DNA from: an uncultured Candidatus Saccharibacteria bacterium | Lineage (GTDB): Bacteria; Patescibacteriota; Saccharimonadia; Saccharimonadales; Saccharimonadaceae | Reading direction: 5' to 3' | DNA: 6,457 nucleotides | Assembly: GCA_938017655.1 (NCBI GenBank) | Contig: CALIJO010000090.1 | Span: forward strand, 1-6,457 | Part shown: piece by piece, positions 1 through 3,869 of the stretch | Numbering within the stretch: the first letter of the stretch is position 1 | Layout: the number at the start of each line of letters is the position of its first letter | Position numbers and translations under genes: made by a program | Notes under the pieces: generated by a model | Databases searched by the model: none | Told to the model about the DNA's origin: nothing | Seen by the model: only the letters and a program-made list of their open reading frames with translations

Positions 1-60
1 CATAAATATGCTAAACTTAAATTTAGAAAAGTCCAATATGTTATGGACGCATACACCATA

Positions 61-89
61 TTGACAATTTTGATGTCATAAGCTAAAAT
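61..89 (+). promoter_or_regulatory. Strong sigma70-type promoter on the plus strand
   Basis: A perfect -35 box TTGACA (61-66) is followed by a 17-nt spacer and the -10 box TAAAAT (84-89), which matches five of six consensus bases. Initiation would fall near 96-97. This is the best promoter match I found in the window, yet it faces the 3' end of the NYN gene and drives no plus-strand protein gene. A TGACA/TGTCA inverted repeat (62-66 and 74-78) overlaps the -35 box. Confidence 0.65.
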
Positions 90-100
90 ATGAGCATATT
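87..100. promoter_or_regulatory. Palindromic operator-like site over the -10 and start
   Basis: AATATG (87-92) and CATATT (95-100) are perfect 6-bp arms around a 2-nt centre. The site covers the 3' half of the -10 box and the predicted start near 96-97, where a bound repressor would block RNA polymerase. No regulator gene is visible in the window, so this is suggestive only. Confidence 0.4.
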
Positions 101-150
101 ACCACGAGGGTGATGCGAAAGGAGAAATACCTAAGCTAGGCCCTCTTTTT
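96..150 (+). ncRNA. Putative small RNA of about 55 nt, family unknown
   Basis: A transcript starting 7 nt after the -10 box and ending in the T-run at 145-150 would be about 55 nt. Its 3' part folds as an outer stem GAGGG (106-110)/CCCTC (141-145) enclosing a small hairpin CCTA (130-133)/TAGG (137-140). The two stems abut on the 3' side and leave a 19-nt single-stranded 5' segment. That segment carries AAAGGAG (118-124), a Shine-Dalgarno-like sequence. An 8-codon reading frame, ATG at 113-115 to TAG at 137-139, fits inside, so a leader peptide is an alternative. The last 20 nt are antisense to the 3' end of the NYN gene. I recognise no known RNA family. Confidence 0.4.
106..150 (+). terminator. 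Intrinsic terminator with T-run, plus strand
   Basis: The GAGGG/CCCTC stem with the stacked CCTA/TAGG hairpin is followed immediately by CTTTTTTG (145-152). The long asymmetric 19-nt loop is atypical for a simple terminator and suggests the fold could double as a regulatory structure. The 3' arm lies inside the last codons of the minus-strand NYN gene. Confidence 0.45.
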
Positions 151-655
151 TGTATTCTATTTTTTTCTTAACATCGGCTTTATCTAGATAATCAAAATGC
201 GAACCTGTAAGTTTTTTGTATAACGAAGATGCTTTTTCTCGTGATGGGAATAATATTTTACCAAGTTTATTATTGTCATGTAGATATTTAATCGTTTTAA
301 AATAGTCGCCGTCCCCAGAAACTAAATAAATTTTACCTATATTTTGATTCTCATGATATTCTCGCATTATAGAAAAGACAATATCCGTATCCACATTTCC
401 TTTTTTGTTTGAAATGAGATTATGACTATGAGAGCGAAATATAATTATAAAACCAGACTCCTGTATCCTGCTATATAAATCTTGATTGTTTTCATCCATG
501 AAACCGATAAAATAATAGGCTTTTTGAATATCGTATTTTTCTTTTAAGTATATACGAAATTTAAATAAATCAACTTTCCATGATGAAGTACTCTTGGTTG
601 TTCCAAGTTGTAAATTTTGAGCATCTATAAAGGCAATATTCTCTGGATTTGTCAT
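131..655 (-). CDS. NYN-domain (PIN-like) putative ribonuclease, 174 aa
   Basis: This looks like a single-domain NYN protein, a PIN-like fold whose members are usually metal-dependent RNases acting on RNA in the cytoplasm. Visible signatures, in order, are the first-strand acidic motif FIDAQN (D11), GNVDTDI (D89, D91) and VSGDGDYF (D115, D117). Together they supply the expected carboxylates of the metal site, so the protein looks catalytically intact. The C-terminus is basic (KKKIEYKKEG). No signal peptide or membrane segment is present. The start is fixed by an in-frame TAA four codons upstream. No Shine-Dalgarno is visible, but TAAAAT sits 6 nt before the ATG, suggesting a leaderless mRNA. 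The gene is markedly AT-rich compared with the TPR/RluA block. Its 3' end converges with a putative plus-strand small RNA. Substrate and partner are unknown. Confidence 0.82.
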   Translation of the reverse strand: MTNPENIAFIDAQNLQLGTTKSTSSWKVDLFKFRIYLKEKYDIQKAYYFIGFMDENNQDLYSRIQESGFIIIFRSHSHNLISNKKGNVDTDIVFSIMREYHENQNIGKIYLVSGDGDYFKTIKYLHDNNKLGKILFPSREKASSLYKKLTGSHFDYLDKADVKKKIEYKKEGLA

Positions 656-661
656 ACTTAT

Positions 662-690
662 ATTTTACTCTAATTTTATGTTTAAAGAAA
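662..690 (-). promoter_or_regulatory. Leaderless-type promoter of the NYN gene
   Basis: The -10 box TAAAAT (662-667) lies 6 nt (ATAAGT) before the ATG, so transcription would start at or very near the start codon. The -35 region at 17-nt spacing (685-690, TTTCTT) is poor. The -10-to-start layout closely matches that of the TPR and delta' genes. Confidence 0.45.
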
Positions 691-717
691 AAATATGGGT
701 GGTAATTTGCTATGTAT

Positions 718-748
718 AAAATAAAAAAGAACATAAAATGTTCTTTTT
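718..748 (-). terminator. Intrinsic terminator after tRNA-Thr
   Basis: An 11-bp stem pairs 738-748 with 724-734 around a 3-nt loop (735-737), and on the minus strand it is followed by TATTTT. It lies 14 nt past the CCA end of the tRNA. Because both flanks are A/T-rich it could also work on the plus strand. It isolates the tRNA from the NYN gene. Confidence 0.75.
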
Positions 749-762
749 GTTCTTTCTCTTAG

Positions 763-838
763 TGGAGCCGCGTGTCGGCTCTGCCCCGACGACCTGCCGC
801 TTACAAGGCGGCTGCTCTGCTAACTGAGCTAACGCGGC
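763..838 (-). tRNA. tRNA-Thr (anticodon UGU), CCA encoded, unusual elbow
   Basis: The 76-nt cloverleaf has a perfect 7-bp acceptor stem (GCCGCGU/ACGCGGC), D-stem GCUC/GAGC, anticodon stem GCCGC/GCGGC, loop CUUGUAA with anticodon UGU (805-803), variable loop AGGUC, T-stem GUCGG/CCGAC, discriminator U73 and an encoded CCA (765-763). It reads ACA and, by wobble, other Thr codons. G1-C72 and C2-G71 agree with known Thr identity pairs. The odd part is the T-loop GGCAGAG, where UUCRANN is expected, combined with a D-loop AGUUAGCA that has A18 instead of G18. The standard 18-55 and 54-58 contacts are therefore absent, while G19-C56 and G15-C48 remain possible. Arms are intact, so it is not an obvious pseudogene. 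Confidence 0.9.
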
Positions 839-857
839 GTACACTTAGTACTGTTTT

Positions 858-886
858 ATTCTATCATGAGTTTAGTATCTTCACAA
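858..886 (-). promoter_or_regulatory. tRNA-Thr promoter
   Basis: The -35 box TTGTGA (881-886) and -10 box TAGAAT (858-863) are separated by exactly 17 nt. They match four and five consensus bases respectively. Predicted initiation near 851 would give a short 5' leader of about a dozen nt for RNase P removal. The promoter sits just downstream of the TPR gene's terminator. Confidence 0.6.
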
Positions 887-896
887 CCGCGAGATG

Positions 897-920
897 AGAA
901 AAAGGCAGATTGGGCCGCCT
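897..920 (-). terminator. Intrinsic terminator of the TPR gene
   Basis: On the minus strand AGGCGG (920-915) pairs with CTGCCT (908-903), including one G-U pair, around a 6-nt loop, followed by TTTTTCTC. It lies about 60 nt beyond the TPR stop codon and just before the tRNA promoter. Confidence 0.6.
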
Positions 921-981
921 CACTACGCTAAAAAGAGATTGCCGAATATTTTTCTATTTAAGTAAGTCTTTCGTGGATTAT

Positions 982-1845
982 TTATTGAATCATCTTGCGA
1001 CGGCGAGTGGAAGTACGGGTGGTGGCTGGGCGTGAGTTGATAGTGGTGCTAAGTTTGGCATCCTGAATGGTGTGTTCGGTGCTGGTTTGGCTAATAGATC
1101 CGCTGGATTTAGTGGTGGGTTTTTTGGCTTTTGGATAAAAAATCCTAGCTGGTTTCGCGGTATGAACTGGTTTTTTAATTATAGTGCGCTTTTGTTTTTT
1201 GGCTAGTTCTTGTTTCTTTTTCAATTCATCCTCTGCTACTTGCTGTTCAATTCTAGCAGTGACGATTTGAATATTCTCAGCATCACCCATATCTTCATAA
1301 ATACTGAGGATGTGGCGGAGGGTGGAAATCGAATGATCAAGAGCATAGGCGGATTCAAGTGCTTCGACGGCGGCCTTGCGGTGACCGAGTTTTTCTTCGG
1401 ATTTAGCGAGTGCGATAAAACGAGCCGGTACATCACCTTCGAGTTTTAAGGCTTGTTGGAAGGCCATACTGGCTTTTTCGTAGGCACCTGTCTCGAGGTA
1501 AATTAACCCTACGTTATGTAATGAGGATGGGTTACTGTCGAGAGACTGGGCGATTTCGAAGCATTCAATAGCTTCGTCGTAATTTTGTGATTTGGCATAA
1601 AGAATACCGAGACGGTTATAGGCGGCAGCATTGGTTTCGTCAAATTTCAAGATAGTGAGCAGAGCTTTTTCGGCGCGAAGAGTTTTGCGCTCTTTCATAC
1701 TAACCTTGGCAATATCCCAAAGTTTTTTCATTTGAGCATCAAAATTCTTGTTTTCTGGAGCCGGTTTTTTGAGCCTGGCTTCGATTTTTGGTTCGAAAAA
1801 AATCAGAAAAATTACGAAAAGTAAGATGAGGAAAATTCCTAGCAT
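982..1845 (-). CDS. Membrane-anchored TPR-repeat protein, 287 aa
   Basis: Residues 2-17 (LGIFLILLFVIFLIFF) form a hydrophobic membrane segment directly at the N-terminus. It is followed by basic residues (K20, R24, K26, K27), which by the positive-inside rule favours an Nout-Cin topology with a cytoplasmic body. Tetratricopeptide repeats follow at about 73-106 (YNRLGILYAKSQNYDEAIEC), 107-139 (HNVGLIYLETGAYEKASMAF) and 140-172, with degenerate helices on both sides (about 41-72 and 173-200). TPRs are protein-protein interaction scaffolds. Residues 203-287 are lysine-rich, then Thr/Ser-rich, ending in an arginine cluster (TRTSTRRRK), and look disordered. They could touch nucleic acid or acidic lipids, which is inference. 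An in-frame TAA two codons upstream fixes the start, and TATAAT lies 7 nt before the ATG. No enzymatic motif is seen, and the partner and pathway are unknown. Confidence 0.8.
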   Translation of the reverse strand: MLGIFLILLFVIFLIFFEPKIEARLKKPAPENKNFDAQMKKLWDIAKVSMKERKTLRAEKALLTILKFDETNAAAYNRLGILYAKSQNYDEAIECFEIAQSLDSNPSSLHNVGLIYLETGAYEKASMAFQQALKLEGDVPARFIALAKSEEKLGHRKAAVEALESAYALDHSISTLRHILSIYEDMGDAENIQIVTARIEQQVAEDELKKKQELAKKQKRTIIKKPVHTAKPARIFYPKAKKPTTKSSGSISQTSTEHTIQDAKLSTTINSRPATTRTSTRRRKMIQ

Positions 1846-1852
1846 ATCTTAT

Positions 1853-1881
1853 ATTATACATGAAAATGCTTAAAACACCAA
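1853..1881 (-). promoter_or_regulatory. Leaderless-type promoter of the TPR gene
   Basis: A perfect -10 box TATAAT (1853-1858) lies 7 nt (ATAAGAT) before the ATG, which puts the expected start on the A of the start codon. A partial -35 TTGGTG (1876-1881) is at 17-nt spacing. No Shine-Dalgarno could fit. Confidence 0.6.
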
Positions 1882-1900
1882 AATTTTTAGGAGTGATAGT

Positions 1901-1980
1901 GGTGGATGGATGACGTTTATTGTGCACGGAATTAGCCTAACTGATGGCGGATGAATGGGGTTTATTATGCGCAGAATTGG
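1901..1980. repeat. Diverged 45-bp direct repeat in the intergenic spacer
   Basis: Two 35-nt blocks, 1901-1935 and 1946-1980, are offset by exactly 45 bp and agree at 27 of 35 positions by hand alignment. Read on the minus strand they are in the same frame and give similar peptides, ANSVHNKRHPS and TNSAHNKPHSS. A TAG lies between them, so no intact gene results. The spacer 1846-2007 otherwise holds only the TPR promoter and an isolated TATAAT (minus strand, 1982-1987) without a convincing -35 box. Confidence 0.5.
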
Positions 1981-2007
1981 TATTATAACGGAGGTAAGTG
2001 TAGAAAA

Positions 2008-2676
2008 TTACAGAAGGTTAGCCACGAGCTGGAGTTTTTTGTTGGCGGAAAAATCTGAGGTGAGATGTTTGGTCTCGATGAAGCCGGAAATTTTCTGGAG
2101 GAAGATGGGATTTTTGGTTTTGTAATATGATTTTTCGGCTAATTCAATAGTAGTATCGAGAATTTGATAGAAAAAATTGGGATTAGTTTTCGGCGTGGAT
2201 TTAATAATTTCGTCGGCAAGAGCGGGGAGGTCTTTGGAACTTACCACGAGTAGCTTTTTGGCAAGTTCGAAGATTTTGGGGTCTGCCTCGGGTGCGGTTT
2301 TTAGATAATTCTTCTCTTTGAGATAAAAAATCGCGGAACGTGAACGGATGGTGTCGAGCAGACGGCTGGGATTTTTAGTAAAAAGTGCGAGGTGATAATG
2401 GTTTTTAGGTTCCTCGAGAGTTTTAAGGAGAGCAGAAGTGGCACTCGGGGTAAGAGTTTCGGCGTGATTGATGACGACGAAAATGTCTGAGGTCTGAATG
2501 CTGTTTAGATGGGTTAAAATTTCACGAATAGCCTCAACTGGGATTTTATTATTATCTTTTTCATCTGACTCGATGAGATAGGTGGCGCGAATATTAGGAT
2601 TTTTTTCAAGATTAAAAATCGTGGAAGAATAGGCAGCGGCTAAAGCAGGGATTTCTGAAAGATTCTCGAAATACAT
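2008..2676 (-). CDS. holB: Minimal DNA polymerase III delta'-like clamp-loader protein, 222 aa
   Basis: The core resembles the delta' subunit, which acts as the stator when the beta clamp is loaded on primed DNA. Visible elements are IPVEAIREI (45-53), the degenerate Walker B region VVINHAE (67-73), ALLKTLEEP (82-90) and TKNPSRLLDTIRSRS (100-114), which corresponds to the sensor-1/SRC region. Family members are usually about 300-335 aa. This one has no Walker A loop, no cysteine (so no zinc module), and Ser in place of the Cys of the SRC motif. The start is fixed by an in-frame TAA four codons upstream, so the short N-terminus is not a mis-called start. The C-terminal half is helical but not recognisable. 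A non-catalytic AAA+ role fits delta'; assignment to gamma/tau is unlikely without a P-loop. A TAAAAT box 6 nt before the ATG suggests independent leaderless transcription. Confidence 0.72.
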   Translation of the reverse strand: MYFENLSEIPALAAAYSSTIFNLEKNPNIRATYLIESDEKDNNKIPVEAIREILTHLNSIQTSDIFVVINHAETLTPSATSALLKTLEEPKNHYHLALFTKNPSRLLDTIRSRSAIFYLKEKNYLKTAPEADPKIFELAKKLLVVSSKDLPALADEIIKSTPKTNPNFFYQILDTTIELAEKSYYKTKNPIFLQKISGFIETKHLTSDFSANKKLQLVANLL

Positions 2677-2682
2677 ACTTTT

Positions 2683-2688
2683 ATTTTA
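2683..2688 (-). promoter_or_regulatory. -10 box of the delta' gene (leaderless type)
   Basis: TAAAAT lies 6 nt (AAAAGT) before the ATG. No good -35 box is seen at 16-18 nt spacing, where the sequence is the T-rich tail of the preceding terminator. The arrangement repeats that of the NYN gene almost exactly. Confidence 0.4.
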
Positions 2689-2699
2689 ATCTAGTTTGA

Positions 2700-2732
2700 T
2701 AAAAAGCAAAACCCGCCAAGGGTGCGGGTTTT
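2700..2732 (-). terminator. Intrinsic terminator of the pseudouridine synthase gene
   Basis: A 9-bp stem AAAACCCGC (minus, 2732-2724)/GCGGGTTTT (2716-2708) with a 7-nt loop is followed by GCTTTTTAT. It begins 13 nt after the stop codon. It ends about 20 nt before the next start codon, so the delta' gene needs its own promoter. Confidence 0.85.
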
Positions 2733-2744
2733 ACGAAGTGAATT

Positions 2745-3752
2745 TTAAGTATCCCATTGATTAAAGATTTGGAATTCTGGGGGGAGGTTAGTGGTGAAAG
2801 TGACGCGACGGCTTTCTGGAATGGTAATTTCGAGAGAGGCGGCGTGTAGGTAGAGACGGTCGGTGGTGTTTGGCTTGGCTGAACCATAGACACGGTCACC
2901 GACGATTGGGGTACCGAGGTAATTCATGTGGACGCGAAGTTGATGAGTGCGACCGGTGGTAGGGCGTAGCATGACGAGAGAGTAAGTCTTCCCTGCCTTG
3001 AATTCTTTGCCAGAATAATCCGAGTGGGCTTGAATAAGTTTTTGAATTTCCTGAACGTCGGCGAGGTTAAACTTCTTGGTGGCTTTGACTTCGTAGAAGG
3101 TTTCGGATTCCTTACCGCCAGCTTCCACAACGAAAGTAGTAGGATGTTTTAAGTTGCGTTGGATTGGTAAATTAATGCGAGCGGCAGGTAACTTTGGCGC
3201 GCCTTCGATGATGGCGTAGTAGGTTTTATGAGTTTTACGATCTTGAAATTGTTTACGAAGTAGGGTTTGGGTCTCTGGATTTTTCGCTAAAATTACCACG
3301 CCGGAAGTGTCACGGTCGAGACGGTGGACGAGGAGGCCGTAATCTTCAAGGGTTGGCTCGAGAGTAACGGCGCCTTTGGCCATACTGAGTAAGCCAGCTG
3401 GTTTTTCGAGGACTAAGACATTCTCGTCTTCATAGACGGTTTTTGGTTTAAGATTTTCGATGGCAGTGACCTTGGCGTTAGAGTCTTTTAGAAAATCTGG
3501 AAGACTTAGTTCGATAATATCTTCTTCGTTAATCGCGGTATTTGGCTTGGTGACTGGAGTTTGATTAACCGTGACATAGCCAGATTTAATGAAAGTTTGT
3601 AAGGTATTGCGATTGTAGTCTGGATATTTTTCGACCAAAAAGTGATCCAGGCGGTGGCGTGGTTTTTTGGTGTCAATCCCCCTCAAGGTGACGTCGCCAT
3701 TAATGACGCGTGAAAGTGATGGTTTGCTAAATTTTTTTCCAGTCCTTAACAT
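2745..3752 (-). CDS. RluA-family RNA pseudouridine synthase, 335 aa
   Basis: This enzyme isomerises specific uridines to pseudouridine in rRNA or tRNA. An N-terminal S4 RNA-binding domain spans about 33-80 (RLDHFLVEKYP, then SGYVTVN). The catalytic domain begins at about 105 with VYEDENVLVLEKPAGLLS. The hallmark motif HRLDRDTSG is at 143-151 with catalytic Asp146. KTYYAIIEG (176-184), GRTHQLRVH (267-275), GDRVYG (285-290) and LHAASLE (302-308) are the other family blocks. About 20-25 extra residues, roughly 229-252, separate the central strands compared with typical RluA/RluD proteins. The layout is RluD-like (S4 plus catalytic), but the target position cannot be read from sequence, so I give no symbol. 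CATAAT lies 7 nt before the ATG with a TACACA -35 box. A good terminator follows. Confidence 0.92.
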   Translation of the reverse strand: MLRTGKKFSKPSLSRVINGDVTLRGIDTKKPRHRLDHFLVEKYPDYNRNTLQTFIKSGYVTVNQTPVTKPNTAINEEDIIELSLPDFLKDSNAKVTAIENLKPKTVYEDENVLVLEKPAGLLSMAKGAVTLEPTLEDYGLLVHRLDRDTSGVVILAKNPETQTLLRKQFQDRKTHKTYYAIIEGAPKLPAARINLPIQRNLKHPTTFVVEAGGKESETFYEVKATKKFNLADVQEIQKLIQAHSDYSGKEFKAGKTYSLVMLRPTTGRTHQLRVHMNYLGTPIVGDRVYGSAKPNTTDRLYLHAASLEITIPESRRVTFTTNLPPEFQIFNQWDT

Positions 3753-3759
3753 TCTATAG

Positions 3760-3788
3760 ATTATGACATGGTTTATGGATTTTGTGTA
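3760..3788 (-). promoter_or_regulatory. Leaderless-type promoter of the pseudouridine synthase gene
   Basis: The -10 box CATAAT (3760-3765) lies 7 nt before the ATG. The -35 box TACACA (3783-3788) is at 17-nt spacing and matches four consensus bases. No Shine-Dalgarno is visible. Confidence 0.5.
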
Positions 3789-3792
3789 GAGG

Positions 3793-3832
3793 AACCCTGA
3801 GTTAATATCTCAAGGTGTTGCACTTGAGGGTT
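3793..3832 (-). other. Hairpin without T-run between the BspA-like and RluA genes
   Basis: CTCAAG (minus, 3828-3823) pairs with CTTGAG (3814-3809) around an 8-nt loop. A competing outer stem AACCCT/AGGGTT pairs 3832-3827 with 3798-3793. It lies in the 117-bp gap, about 40 nt past the BspA-like stop codon. No U-tract follows, so it is not a standard intrinsic terminator. It may act in mRNA 3'-end processing or be incidental. Confidence 0.4.
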
Positions 3833-3869
3833 AGAATAGGGCGAGTATTAATTAGATGTCCGTATATTT

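Larger units (their letters stand above)
5..100. repeat. Cluster of five AATATG/CATATT half-sites
   Basis: The hexamer AATATG occurs at 5-10, 35-40 and 87-92, and its complement CATATT at 57-62 and 95-100. Two pairs form inverted repeats with 7-bp arms: 34-40 with 57-63, and 5-11 with 94-100. The pair 87-100 forms a tight palindrome. Starts of successive copies are 30, 22, 30 and 8 bp apart. An additional hairpin, GTCCA/TGGAC, sits at 31-48. The cluster surrounds the promoter at 61-89 and could be an array of repressor sites. The sequence is AT-rich, so a functional role is inference. Confidence 0.4.

Noticed and set aside
107..135. Resemblance of GGAGAAATACC and nearby bases to part of the TPP (THI-box) riboswitch
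   Set aside because: The segment lacks CTGAGA, the ACCTGAT block and the second arm, is far too short, and has no thiamine gene downstream.
763..838. tRNA-Thr as a decayed pseudogene because of its T-loop
   Set aside because: Every stem is fully paired, CCA is encoded, and it has its own promoter and terminator, which argues for function.
1210..1449. Plus-strand frame opposite the TPR gene
   Set aside because: It is a shadow of the TPR repeats with no start signal or domain; similar frames at 4573-5079 mirror the DUF285 repeats.
1739..1927. 62-aa minus-strand frame overlapping the TPR gene start
   Set aside because: It starts in the decayed repeat, mostly overlaps the TPR coding region in another frame, and has no recognisable domain or ribosome site.
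2681..3130. Minus-strand frames overlapping the pseudouridine synthase gene
   Set aside because: They lie in another frame of a gene whose catalytic motifs are intact, and they are proline/serine-rich shadows.
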